A stretch of DNA of 64,000 bases, taken from Cellvibrio polysaccharolyticus (GTDB taxonomy: Bacteria; Pseudomonadota; Gammaproteobacteria; Pseudomonadales; Cellvibrionaceae). Positions 37,064 through 47,426 of the stretch are shown here, piece after piece. Made by a program: the position numbers and the translations under genes. Numbering within the stretch: the first letter of the stretch is position 1; the number at the start of each line of letters is the position of its first letter. Where the stretch lies: the NCBI RefSeq assembly GCF_015182315.1, contig NZ_PRDL01000001.1:806001-870000 (forward strand), in the 5' to 3' direction. A model generated the notes under the pieces. That model searched no databases. It saw nothing but the letters and a program-made list of their open reading frames with translations, and had not been told where the DNA came from.

Positions 37064-38695
37064 TTATATATTAAAAACCTTCCAGTTCTCCGCCATTTTT
37101 CCGGAGAGTTTATGTAGCGCATCGCTCAATTCCGCAGAGCTTCTGGCGTTCTCTTTCAGGCTGTTAATATCTGTATTCAGTGCATTGATATTGGTCGAAA
37201 CTTCTTTGGCGACCATTTTCTGTTGTTCTGTAGCGGTGGATATTTGCATATTGACGCGAGCAATATCTGCGGTGGACTCGGCAATTTTTTCAAACATTTC
37301 ATGATTTTTAATAGAAGAGTTCACGCTCTCTGATGTTTCTTTGGAGGCCTGCTTCATTGCGCTTACTGCCATGTTGGCTTGTTCTTGCAGGCGAACAATC
37401 ATGGCACCAATGGATTCGGTGGCTTTTTTGGTGTTGGCAGATAAGGTTCGAACTTCATCTGCGACAACCGCAAAACCTCTGCCTGCGCTACCCGCTCTCG
37501 CGGCTTCAATCGCGGCATTCAATGCAAGCAAATTGGTTTGTTCCGATATTTTTCCGATAACATCGAGCACACCGGAAATTTTTCCGGAGTCCGTTTGCAG
37601 CTGCAAAATGACGTCGGTAGTCTGGTTGATTTTATTGGCAAGTGAATCGATGGTGTCCCGGGTTTTAATGGACTGCGCTTTGCCATGAATGCTCAGGTGG
37701 TGAGAGTCTTCAGCAGAAACAGCAGCGGTACTGGCATTGTTGGCAACTTCTTCTATAGCGCTTCGCATTTGTGACATGGCGGTGGCGAGAAATTCTGACT
37801 GCGCTGATTGCCGGGTAGCGCCTTCACTGACATTCTCGCTGATTTCATGCAGGCGGCTGACTTGTGCGCCGGTAGCCTCGGTGTTTTTCCCGAGCTCTGT
37901 CACCAGGTTCTGAAAATGTTGAATCATGGTGTTCAGCGCATTGGCTGCCTGAGCGATTTCATTTTTTCCTTGCGGTATTGCGCGCAGTGTGAGGTCAGAG
38001 CGGTCTTCAATATTGATTAGCAAATTTCTCAGCGCCAACAGCGGGCGGGTAATGGACTGTTGTACGCGTCGAATAAACAGCAGGCAGATTAACAACAATG
38101 ATAATCCGCCAATGCAATACCAACTTAACAGGGTGGCAGTTAGCGCCGCCGCATCATCGCGAACATTCGCGGCAGTGGCGATTTGATGATTAATAAATTG
38201 GTCGCTTAGCGTAGCGAAGTGTCCCACCACCGCAGCAGAGTCGTTGTTGATGGTTGATTCATTGAGAATTTTCACCAGCAGCGCATCGCTGCCCGCGTAG
38301 CTTCCCCACTCTCTGTAAAGCCGAAGGCTTTTCTCAAAGGCGGTATCGAGGGCGAGATACAGTTCCTGATCGCCACTTGTCGGGCGCTGCTCCTGAAATG
38401 CCAGCCAGTGCGTGCTGGCGATGTTGAGTTTTTCTTCAAGGCCGGTGTGAGTGGCCTCTACCGAGACCCAGCCGCTGCGGTATTTGCGAATATCTTCACT
38501 CACCTGGTGTTGGAGTATGCGTTGGGCCTGCATCAGATCGGAAAGGATGATCAGGTGGTCATCGTAGAGGCGGTAGAACAGCGCATCTTTTTCACGGGCG
38601 GCGAGAAACGAAGCGACCAGCACAATAATCAGAAAAACAAGCGGAACGGCGCCAAGCAACAGAATGCGCAAGGCAATGCTGAGGTTGTACAACAT
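37064..38695 (-). CDS. Methyl-accepting chemotaxis protein
   Basis: 543 residues. Membrane chemoreceptor: first membrane helix about 9-30 (ILLLGAVPLVFLIIVLVASF), periplasmic helical sensor about 31-185, second helix about 190-210 (LLSWYCIGGLSLLLICLLFI), HAMP about 212-265, and a cytoplasmic signalling domain with the hairpin tip ISEQTNLLALNAAIEAARAG and GRGFAVVADEVRTLS. The periplasmic part has no named fold visible to me; its helical character suggests a four-helix bundle. Solitary gene convergent with the TonB-dependent receptor. Ligand unknown. Confidence 0.95.
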   Translation of the reverse strand: MLYNLSIALRILLLGAVPLVFLIIVLVASFLAAREKDALFYRLYDDHLIILSDLMQAQRILQHQVSEDIRKYRSGWVSVEATHTGLEEKLNIASTHWLAFQEQRPTSGDQELYLALDTAFEKSLRLYREWGSYAGSDALLVKILNESTINNDSAAVVGHFATLSDQFINHQIATAANVRDDAAALTATLLSWYCIGGLSLLLICLLFIRRVQQSITRPLLALRNLLINIEDRSDLTLRAIPQGKNEIAQAANALNTMIQHFQNLVTELGKNTEATGAQVSRLHEISENVSEGATRQSAQSEFLATAMSQMRSAIEEVANNASTAAVSAEDSHHLSIHGKAQSIKTRDTIDSLANKINQTTDVILQLQTDSGKISGVLDVIGKISEQTNLLALNAAIEAARAGSAGRGFAVVADEVRTLSANTKKATESIGAMIVRLQEQANMAVSAMKQASKETSESVNSSIKNHEMFEKIAESTADIARVNMQISTATEQQKMVAKEVSTNINALNTDINSLKENARSSAELSDALHKLSGKMAENWKVFNI

Positions 38696-39228
38696 GATTC
38701 ATTTTCCGGCGAAGAGTGGCGCGTAAAATTGTATAAAAAGAGTGTGACATTTATGTTTCAATCGAATTTGTCGGTGGCTAGCAGGGTTACAGTAAGGATG
38801 TTTTTTGTCGAAAATGTTTACATGATTTTTTATTTAGAACGTTTTTCATTCAAATTCGGTGAAATTTATAAATTTGTAATAATTGGTAATGCTTTATGCG
38901 ATTGAAATCACATAGAATTCGCCAAATTTTTTGTCTCGCGTTGGTTTTAGCGACTGTTCCCAGTCGTTCTTCATAGATTTCTCCCGCGTTTTTGTTATCG
39001 ATGTTCTGTGTCCGGCGGGTCAGGGCACATGGATTTTATTTTTTCTGGTGCTGCCGGGCTTTCCGGGGAGATCAGTCCTTACGGATTGGTAGAAAGCTTT
39101 GCGCAAATTTTGCCAGCAATGATCAAATGGGGTTGATTAAGGATGTTTACAGGATTAGTTCATGAGCAAGGACAGAAGGAGTTTCCGGCACGGGAGCATC
39201 GAGCCTTTCTTCCCCATGGAAAAGGTAT
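38696..39228 (+). other. Long upstream region of the giant repeat-protein gene
   Basis: About 530 bp without a convincing gene between the divergent chemoreceptor and repeat-protein genes. It must hold both promoters. No riboswitch class is recognised. An out-of-frame ATG at 39162 with AGGA upstream opens a 42-codon frame across the start of the repeat-protein gene. Confidence 0.4.
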
Positions 39229-42200
39229 ATGTATGCGTTTGCGGTGCTGGGGATGTTTTCGGCAGCATCTTATGCCGCGCCCTACGGTGATTTTGCGATT
39301 ACCGTAAATCCTGGGCCGGTCGCACCGAACAGCACCACTGTCTACCCCGGGGAGGCTACCAGTTTGCGGGTAACCTTCAGCAATAATGGTATTAGTGGTA
39401 AGCCGCTTACCAATGTCAACTTTAATAAAGCCCTGCCGGGTAATGCCAATGGTGGCTTAAGGGTTAATGGTCCCGTAGTCATTTCCGGTGTCGGATGTGC
39501 CGGTGGCAGCGTCTCTGCTGCGGTCGGCCATGCCGGGCTTTCATTGTCTGGATTGACTGTGCCGATTCCTGTCGCAGAGATCGATAAATCTGGCGAATGC
39601 TATCTCGACATTCCTGTGGTTGCCTGGTCTGCTAATGGGGCGAGTACATCTCATTCCTTTAGTATCAATGGTCCGCTCAATGGAAATCCTGGTGAAGCTG
39701 GCAGTGATCAGGGAGAAAACTCCAGTGGCGGTCCGCAAGCGATTACTGTTTCACAGGTGCCTCGTCCGACGTGGTCCAAAGGATTTCCAACCAATACCGG
39801 TACCCTGATATTGGGCGGGAATACGGGAACCTTGCGCATTGCCGTAAACAATCCCAGTCAGCATACTCCGCTCACCAATTTTTCATTCAGCGATGTTTTT
39901 CCGGTTAATAATGCCGGCGTTGGCGGTGCGATTATTGAGCCGACCGGTGCTGCGGCGTTGGTCAGCTGTTCGCCCGGTGCCGTTAATCCGGTGGTGACTC
40001 TACAGTCTGGCGCAGCCGCAGGTCTCAGTGTTTCTGGCGGTACATTGCCCGCGAATGGTACTTGTACTATTGATGTCCCGGTTCAGGCTCGCCACTCGGC
40101 AAATGCTTATGAGGTTACTGGTACCAACTCAATGGCAGCCAATGACTTTACCAGTGATGAAGGATTACGCCCGGCGACCAATGCCACGCGTAACATCACT
40201 GTTCGCTCACCCCTGGCCGTGGCAAAGGCATTTGCGCACTCGCCCATTGCTGCCGGTGTTCCCAGCACTTTCACAGTAACCCTGGAAAATAACGGCAGTA
40301 CGGCTCTGGTTGTTGATGAATTTGAAGACAATCCCATCTCTGCATCGCCTTATGTTGGCAAGCTGAAAGTGCAAGCTGTTACCAATAGTTGTGCTGGTGG
40401 TACATCAACTATTCTCATGGGTAATGATGGCTTCCGGGTAGGTGGTTTTACCATTCCGGTGAAAGTTTCCGGAGATAATGCATCGGGGCGCTGTGTTTTA
40501 ACCGTTACTTTTGAGGGTGAGACCACCGGTGATGACACGCCTTCTGCTTACAATAATGAGATTCCAGCGGGGGCAGTCAAAATTCAAGGGCAGCCTGATA
40601 TCATCAGCCAGGCGCGTTCGGCATCCGTCACCATTGCAGACCGTTTGCGAGTGCTAAAAACCCAAATCCCCGCTACGGTGGCGCCAGGTAACCCGGTGAA
40701 TTACACCATTAATGTGCAGAACTTCAGCAGCCAGCCTCTCGCGAATGTGGCGGTGGCAGATAGCCTGAATAATGGTGCAACCTTATTGTCCGGAGCCGGT
40801 TTCCCCGCCTCTGTTTCTGCCGGTTGTGGTGTGCTTGGTTTGAATGGCCGTGTGCAGGGCGATGCAGACTTGTTGTTTACTATTCCCACTGTTCCTGCTC
40901 GTGATGCTGTAAATGTGCCCGGCGTTTGTACGATCAGCTTCTGGGCCATGATTGATCCGGATTCTGAAGCTGCAACATTGAATCAGATCAGAGCATGTGA
41001 TGTGTACCTGCCGAGAAATCCTTCTCTCGCGCCGGATGCCGCTGGCAATCGACCAGACGCCAATCCGGCTAACAGATTGCCTGGCGACGTTTGTAACGGG
41101 TCCCCGGTGCAGGTAAACAACCCCGCTCATGCCATTATCAATCTGAGCAAAAGTTTTGCTCAGGCCAGTGCTTTTGAAGGCACGCCTGTGCGCATGCGTC
41201 TGGTTGTATCCAGCTGGTCTGATAGCCCGCTCACCAGTATTGCTTTGAGTGATTCCTTGCCAAACGCGGGCAGTGCTATCCAGCAAATGCAAATTGCTTC
41301 GCCAGCCAATTTGATCAACGGCTGTGGCGGAGTGGTCAGCCTGGGTGCAACGTCTCTCTCGCTAAATAACGGTACTATGCCTGCGCGTACTGCCGGTACC
41401 AACACTCCGGCAACCTGTACCATCGAAGTGGATGTGGTTGGTCCGGCAGGCACATACAACAACAGAGCCGATGTGGCGGCGGTGCAAACCAATGCTGATG
41501 GCACTTTGTTGAATGTAAATGCATTTGCCAATGCACCGCTAACCTTTAGCGATGCGTTAACTGCCAGCAAAAGTTTCAGTCCGGCTCAGGTCGGTTCAGG
41601 TGGCCGGTCTACTCTGCGAATTTTACTGGGTAACCGAGGTGACTCATTGCCGATTACCGGCCTGGCGCTGACGGACAATTTACCTGACGGTATGAGTGTG
41701 GCTGCACCGGCTAATGCTTATACAACTTGTGTCAGTGGTTCGGTCAATGCTGCCTCCGGTGCGACCTCTGTCGGTTTGGCTGGGGCGGTTATTCCTCCCG
41801 GCGCAAATTGCGAGGTATTGGTTGATGTTGTTGCCATCGGTAATGCTGACTGGGTTAACTCTATAAAGGCCGGCCAAATTACTGCCAACAATGGTTTGTT
41901 AAACCGTACAGACGTAAGGGCTGATCTGGCTTTTGTAGCATCAGAAATTCCGGCAATTGCCAAGAGTATTAATCCCGGCACTATTGTGCCCGGGTATTCT
42001 TCTCTCTTAACAGTAACCATCACCAACAATACCAGCCAGTTATTGACGGGGGTTGGTGTTACTGACTGGTTCACCCTTGATGGAACGCCGAACGGCACAC
42101 CCAACGGCATGTTGATCGCCGCATCACCGCAAGCTTCTACCACTTGTCCTGCCGGTGTAGTAACTGCTGTACCGGGCGAGCGTTCATTATCCCTGTCGAT

Positions 42201-43386
42201 GGCGACTGTTGCACCGAACCAGGCATGTACCATCACAGTGCGGGTAACCTCCAAACGTGTGGGGACTATTGCCAACCTGATTCCGGAAAATTCGATCGTC
42301 AGTGATCAGGGTGCTACCAATACCACCACCTCTGCGAGAAGTACTTTAAGCACCACCTCCGAGGTGGGGATGAGCAAGGAATTTGCCCCGAAGGTTGTTC
42401 GTCCGGGGGATATTTCACGTTTACGCATCAGCTTCTTTAATCCGGAAAATCAAGCGGTACAAAATTTCGGCATTGTCGATAACTTCCCGAGCGGTTTGCT
42501 GGTTGCACCAGTACCCAATGCGTTTTCAACCTGTGGTGGTTCTGTATCGCTAACCTGGCCAGGTAATAACAGTGTGCGCCTCACCGGCGGTACGCTGGCT
42601 GCAGCGGCTGGCGATTCGCCCGCAAGTTGCTACCTGGAAATTGATGTGGTTGCGGCGGATGCGGGTAGCTATGTGAACAGTATTCCTGCCAATACCTTGA
42701 CGGTGAATGATGTTCCTGTAAATCATCCTCCGGTAGAAGACACACTTGAAGCGCGTCACCCATTGCTGCTGAACAAAGCAATTGATAACAGAACGCTGGA
42801 CCTGAACGATCCGGTTGGTTTTACTACCGGTGAAGCCATTCGTTTACCGGGCGCATCGGCTGTACTGACTATCCGTGTTGAAAACACCGATGACCAGCCA
42901 CTGACGCAAATGACTTTTACCGACAATCTGCCAGACGGCCTGGTGTTATCGCAAACGCCTAATGAAACCTGGAGCTGTGCAACCGGTACTGTCAATGTAA
43001 TTCCTTCCGGTCGCACAATAACCTTGGCGGGAGCAACCGTTCCGGCGAATAGTGTGTGTTTGATTACCGCTAACGTTATGAGCAATACGCCCGGTATTTA
43101 CGACAATGTGATTCCACCTGAGAGTGTTATCACTTATGAAGGTGTGACCAATGAAGTACCGACTGAAGCGCGTTTGATTGTTACCGAGCCGGGCATTGTC
43201 ACCAAGCAATTCGAGCCGCCAGTGGTGGCACCGGGCGCGGTATCAAGGCTGACGATTGCTATTGCCAACCCGAATGATGCCAACATGGTTCTATCTACTG
43301 CGTTGGTAGATACCTTGCCGACAGTCCCTGCACAAATAATGGTATGGACGCCCCTCTCTCAAGTGCCAAATAATAAAGGTACTTGA
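39229..43386 (+). pseudogene. Giant DUF11-like repeat surface protein, 5' part, broken by insertion sequence
   Basis: 1385 codons, of which the last 14 lie inside the insertion sequence. About ten repeats of some 120-140 residues start with a K-[ST]-F/I-x-P-like motif (for example SKSFSPAQVGSGG, AKSINPGTIVPG, SKEFAPKVVRPG, TKQFEPPVVAPG) and contain LTDNLPDG-like and C-x-I-x-V-x-V strands, the Ig-like DUF11 pattern of adhesin-type surface proteins. A signal-peptide-like segment ends at SAASYAA. The start is uncertain: the ATG at 39229 lacks a basic N-region and AAAGG is only 3 bases before it. The tenth repeat is cut at 43342. The 3' part resumes at 44683 in the same frame once the element is removed. 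Confidence 0.85.
43343..43354 (+). repeat. Left inverted repeat of the insertion sequence
   Basis: TATGGACGCCCC, perfect 12-base match to the inverted copy at 44666-44677. Confidence 0.9.
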
Positions 43387-43411
43387 TTCTGACATCAGAG
43401 AGGGCAAGGCT

Positions 43412-44437
43412 ATGAGCGAACATGTTGCTGTGATCGGGGTTGATCTTGCAAAGAATGTATTTCAGGTTTGTGCTGCCAGTGGTTCAGGTAAAAGGTTAAT
43501 TAATAAAAAAATAACCCGAGCAAAATTATTAGATTTTTTTGTTAACCTGCCGCCCTGTCTGGTGGGCATGGAAGCGTGCAGCAGCGCCCATCATTGGGCA
43601 AGGCAAATACAAAAGCTGGGTCACCATGTGAAGTTAATACCACCTCAATTTGTAAAGCCTTACGTAAAAAGCAATAAAAATGACGCAGCAGATGCGGACG
43701 CAATTTGTGAGGCTGTGACCCGGCCTACCATGCGTTTTGTTGCCATAAAGTCCGAGGAACAGCAAGCACTGCTATTGCTCCATCGGGATAGAAAGGGGTT
43801 GGTGGGGGAGAGATCTGCAATAGCCAATCGACTCAGGGCGTCTTTGGCTGAGTTTGGCTTGATTGTTCCCGTTGGTATACACAAGTTGAGAGCCTGGTTG
43901 CAACAGGATTATGGTGCCTACGAAGAGACCCTTCCCGTGATGATGAGGCTCCATGCGCAACGATTGGCTGGCAGGCTAAGGCAAATTGATCAGCACATTG
44001 ATGAAATCGAACACGAGATAAAGCGCTACAACCCGGATATAGAGCTTACGAAACGGTTACAAGAAGTTCCAGGTATAGGTCCTTTAACTGCGTCGGCATT
44101 GGTGGCGACTATCAAAGACGGCAGCAGTTTCAAGAGTGGAAGGGAGTTTTCAGCGTGGCTTGGTCTTGTTCCCCGCCAGCATTCCAGTGGAGGAAAAGAT
44201 CGCCTGCTGGGCATCAGTAAACGAGGCGATACCTATTTGAGAACGCTTTTTATTCATGGTGCAAGAGCAGTTATCAAACATATGAATCCCAGGCGATCTA
44301 TGACTCCCTGGATCGCAGAGTTAATGAGGCGTCGTCACCGGAATGTAGTTATTGTTGCTTTGGCAAACAAGCTGGCTCGTATTGCCTGGGCACTGATGAG
44401 CAAAGGCAAAAGTTACGATGAAGCGTTTGGATTTTAA
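43412..44437 (+). CDS. IS110-family transposase (IS1111 type)
   Basis: 341 residues, full length for the family. The RuvC-like DEDD domain begins with VIGVDLAKNVFQV, then GMEACSSAHHWA and KNDAADADAI supply the acidic residues. A coiled region (about 180-215) leads to the C-terminal Transposase_20 domain with VPGIGPLTASALVATI and HSSGGKDRLLGISKRGD, which holds the catalytic Ser. No frameshift is seen, so the enzyme could be active. GAGGG lies 8 bases before the ATG. Confidence 0.96.
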   Translation: MSEHVAVIGVDLAKNVFQVCAASGSGKRLINKKITRAKLLDFFVNLPPCLVGMEACSSAHHWARQIQKLGHHVKLIPPQFVKPYVKSNKNDAADADAICEAVTRPTMRFVAIKSEEQQALLLLHRDRKGLVGERSAIANRLRASLAEFGLIVPVGIHKLRAWLQQDYGAYEETLPVMMRLHAQRLAGRLRQIDQHIDEIEHEIKRYNPDIELTKRLQEVPGIGPLTASALVATIKDGSSFKSGREFSAWLGLVPRQHSSGGKDRLLGISKRGDTYLRTLFIHGARAVIKHMNPRRSMTPWIAELMRRRHRNVVIVALANKLARIAWALMSKGKSYDEAFGF

Positions 44438-44665
44438 TCGATAAATAAACTTACGCACAGTGTTGCGCAGGCAAGAAAACTGAAGGCAATGTAGATGACA
44501 TCGTAATTGGGTAAGTCTGGTCCTAACATGGCTCATAACAAGAGCGAACAAATGATAAGACCCCGATTAGCGAATACCATCAGGGACCGTAGATAAATTC
44601 TACATCGGGAGTCCGGATAGATGGCTGCAACACACATTGACTACAAAAAATTGCTTGCAAAACCC
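44438..44665 (+). ncRNA. Candidate guide (bridge/seek) RNA segment of the IS1111-type element
   Basis: The 228 bases between the transposase stop and the right inverted repeat are non-coding. Published work shows that IS110-family elements encode an RNA that guides the recombinase, and in the IS1111 subgroup it comes from the region 3' of the transposase. A hairpin GTAGA / TCTAC at 44589-44603 sits inside GGAC / GTCC. The call rests on position and family; I could not assign guide loops. Confidence 0.5.
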
Positions 44666-44677
44666 GGGGCGTCCATA
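44666..44677 (-). repeat. Right inverted repeat of the insertion sequence
   Basis: GGGGCGTCCATA, the reverse complement of the left repeat. Confidence 0.9.
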
Positions 44678-44678
44678 G

Positions 44679-46208
44679 ATGGCAACTGCTCCCAATATTG
44701 CTACAAGTTGTCCAGGTGGTAACGGCATCGTGACGGCTGCGGCGAATGCGACCCGTGTGCAAATCAATAGTGGCGCTGTTATTCCATCCGGTGGTTGTTC
44801 TGTTGAGGTAGATGTTGTGGCTGCTGAGCCGGGCAATTACATCAACCATATCCCGGCTGGTGCACTGCAAACCAATTTTGGCCCGAACGAAGAGCCGGCA
44901 GAATCGCCTTTGCTGATCAGCACCTTGGGCTACATCTCCGGTAAGGTATTTATTGATCGCGAACCGGTACCGGATGGCATTTGGCATGCAGGGCGCTCTA
45001 CGGCCATTGCCGGTAATACCATTGAGTTACGTTCGGGTGGAAGTTGTACTGCAGGAACCCTGCTGAGCACAACAACTACCGATGCGTCAGGTAACTATTT
45101 TTTCAGTGAGCTGCCTGCCGGTACCTACTCGGTATGTCAGGTTGAGCAGCTGTCCGGCACGCTGAACAGTATTACCACCGAAGGTGTGATTAATCCGTAC
45201 AACGGCAGCACCGGTACTGTGGGCAGTGCATCCAATCCGGACAGCGGTACACCCACCAGTCAGATTGTTGGCATTGTGTTGAACAACAACGGTAATGCCG
45301 ATGAAGTCAGTGGTTCACCGCAGAATAATTTCTCTGAAATTCTGCCTGCGCGTATCAGCGGCTGGGTCTATCACGACCGCAATGACGATGGTGTGCGCGA
45401 TGGAGGCGAAGAGGGAATCCCCAATGTGGTGATCACCTTGACCGGCCCGAATGGTTTGACCAAAACCACCACAACCGCAGCGGACGGCAGCTGGTTCTTT
45501 GACGAGCTGCCGCCAGGTGAATACACCGTGACTGAAACTCACCCTGATGTGTGGGGTGATGGCAAGGACACAGCGGGCAGTAAAGGTGGCGATGCATCGA
45601 CGGTTAATGATGTCATCAGCAATATCACGCTGGTGGCCGGTGATGATGCCATCAACTACAACTTCGGTGAGCTGCTCTCTCCGGATATGGTGCTGACAGC
45701 ATCGGCAGTTTGTGATGCGGGCGTTCCTTACGTTAACTACAGTGTCAGTTCACCGAGTCCGTTTGGTCGCATGGCGTTCAATGCGGCCGCTACAGGCTCC
45801 AGTCCGGCGTTTACTATCAGTTGGGTAACCACCGGTGGCCGTCTGGCAGATCGTGCGTCCAATCAGCCAGCGTCCGGCACACTGGTTTGGCCTGGTTATC
45901 AGGAAGATGAAGATCACCACGCCATTGCCTTCCCGGGCTGGGTGCTTGAGGACGAGTGGGAGCAGGTATCCGATGACCGTCGTCCGGATATGACGCTGGT
46001 TGCCAGTGTGGGTGGTATGGAGCTCACTGCTCTGGTGACCTATCCGGAAGCAACCAGAGCCTGTGCGGCACAGCCATCAGGTACTTTCACGCCACCAACA
46101 CCGATAGCGGCACCAACCACCACCGTCTGGGGTTTGATGTTGTTGTCAGCCTTGCTGATGCTCGGCACCTGGTATCAGCAGCGCTATCGCCTGCGGATTC
46201 GTAACTGA
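44679..46208 (+). pseudogene. Giant repeat surface protein, 3' part with IPTL-CTERM-like sorting tail
   Basis: 509 codons from an ATG at the insertion junction; the true frame of the old gene runs through it. It holds the rest of the tenth DUF11-like repeat, then two SdrD B-like domains (about 84-165, ISGKVFIDREPVPDG; about 222-295, ISGWVYHDRNDDGVRDGGEEG), a less defined region, and a C-terminal sorting signal: PTTTVWG (479-485), hydrophobic LMLLSALLMLG, then basic RYRLRIRN. This is a variant of the IPTLxxWG-CTERM signal cut by exosortase H, encoded next door. Without a signal peptide this fragment cannot be exported. With the 5' part it would make an 1879-residue protein. Confidence 0.85.
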
Positions 46209-46226
46209 AACCGGTAAGCGACTCCG

Positions 46227-46793
46227 ATGCAGGATTCCGCTAACAAAACGACCAGCAGCGAGGCAGAGGTTGTTCCTCTGCCCCGGCTGCTGGGGTTTTT
46301 TCTGCGTTTTATTGTGTTGCAGCTGGTGTTGTTTACGCTGGAAATGTTGCGCCCGGTACAGGAGCATCTGATCCAGCCTTTCACCGCCATGCTGGCGTGG
46401 CTCTCCTGGAAAATCATGTCGGTGTTTGATAGCGGCATCGGTGCTCAGGGGCTGGTTATCTACAACGAAACCACCAACTTCGCTATTGAAGTGGTAGCCG
46501 GCTGTAACGGTGTAGAAGCCACCATCATTCTTCTGGCCGGCATTCTCGCGTTCAGTGCGCCATGGCGATACAAGCTGTGGGGGATTCTGTGGGGCGTGCT
46601 GGCGATTCACGTTTTGAATCTGGTGCGAATTATCAGCCTGTTTTACATCGGGCAATGGAATATCCATGCCTATGAATGGGCGCATCTCTACATCTGGCAG
46701 GCGCTGATTTTGCTGGATGCCATTATCGTCTGGCTGATCTGGATTCGGCGTTTGCCGGTAAAGGCTGAAGTATGCAATCCCGTCGCTGGATAA
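46227..46793 (+). CDS. xrtH: Exosortase H (IPTLxxWG-CTERM sorting enzyme)
   Basis: 188 residues, mostly membrane helices. Exosortases are integral membrane cysteine transpeptidase-like enzymes that process proteins with a C-terminal PEP-CTERM-type signal. The catalytic triad positions are visible: Cys93 in VAGCNGVEA, Arg134 in NLVRI and His153 in EWAHLY. The small size and association with an IPTL-type tail point to the H subgroup. It starts 18 bp after the substrate gene and overlaps the next gene by 22 bp. The insertion sequence upstream in the same transcript may reduce its expression. Confidence 0.88.
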   Translation: MQDSANKTTSSEAEVVPLPRLLGFFLRFIVLQLVLFTLEMLRPVQEHLIQPFTAMLAWLSWKIMSVFDSGIGAQGLVIYNETTNFAIEVVAGCNGVEATIILLAGILAFSAPWRYKLWGILWGVLAIHVLNLVRIISLFYIGQWNIHAYEWAHLYIWQALILLDAIIVWLIWIRRLPVKAEVCNPVAG

Positions 46794-47386
46794 AAGACCC
46801 GCTGTGGCGGTTTATACTGGCAACGCTGTTCTGGTTGCCAGTGTTTTTTGCTTTCTGGTATCTGCTCGCACCGGTATTGCTGGCGCCTCTGGTGTGGCTG
46901 GTAAAAGGTGTATTTGCGGTGGTTTATCCCGGGTTGATTGATCAGGCCGGTTTAAACGGAGTCACCCTGCACCTGATTACCTCGCTAACGGTAACCGCAC
47001 CCGATGGACGGGAAGGGCACATATCGCTGGATATCAACGCACTTAAATATGCCTACAACCTGCCGTTGCTCATGGCGCTGCTGTTTGCTGCGCAAGATAA
47101 ACACTTCTCCACTTCCCGCATTATTCTCTGTTATCTGATTTTGCTGCCGTTCCAGCTTTGGGGGGTGGTATTTGAAATTCTGATGAACCTGACTTTTCAG
47201 GTCGGGCCGGATATTCCGGTGCAATTGCACCTGGACTCCTCAATACGCCATTTTATTGCGCTCGCCTACCAATTGGGGGTGCTGATGCTGCCAGCCATTT
47301 CGGCCGCCACGCTCTGGGTAGGGATGAATCAGCGCTTTATTGCTTCACTGATGTTATGGCGTCGTCAAAAAGGCTTACCGGAATAG
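46772..47386 (+). CDS. Exosortase H-associated membrane protein
   Basis: 204 residues with about four membrane segments (FILATLFWLPVFFAFWYLL, LLAPLVWLVKGVFAVVY, IILCYLILLPFQLWGVVFEIL, FIALAYQLGVLMLPAI). The soluble loop between (TSLTVTAPDGREGHISLDINAL) faces one side of the membrane. It matches the partner protein regularly found next to xrtH; its biochemical role is not established. The ATG at 46772 has AAGG 7 bases upstream and overlaps xrtH by 22 bp, so it is translationally coupled. Confidence 0.75.
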   Translation: MQSRRWIKDPLWRFILATLFWLPVFFAFWYLLAPVLLAPLVWLVKGVFAVVYPGLIDQAGLNGVTLHLITSLTVTAPDGREGHISLDINALKYAYNLPLLMALLFAAQDKHFSTSRIILCYLILLPFQLWGVVFEILMNLTFQVGPDIPVQLHLDSSIRHFIALAYQLGVLMLPAISAATLWVGMNQRFIASLMLWRRQKGLPE

Positions 47387-47426
47387 GTTTTAGAAAGCTT
47401 CAGACCGGAACGATGTGAGTTTGGCG

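Larger units (their letters stand above)
43343..44682 (+). mobile_element. IS110-family insertion sequence, IS1111 subgroup
   Basis: A 1340-bp insertion carrying one transposase gene. Ends carry inverted repeats TATGGACGCCCC at 43343-43354 and 44666-44677. ATGG occurs on both sides (43339-43342 and 44679-44682), so exact ends are ambiguous by four bases. Removing 43343-44682 rejoins CAAATAATGG to CAACTGCTCC and restores the interrupted host frame exactly. Subterminal inverted repeats with a long 3' non-coding segment are typical of the IS1111 subgroup. Confidence 0.92.

Noticed and set aside
38950..39228. Possible c-di-GMP riboswitch before the repeat-protein gene
   Set aside because: Hairpin-like segments exist, but the conserved core bases of the known class could not be matched.
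39162..39290. 42-codon frame with a good ribosome site at the start of the repeat-protein gene
   Set aside because: Too short and Cys/Arg-rich after residue 20; considered only as a sign of a possible frameshift.
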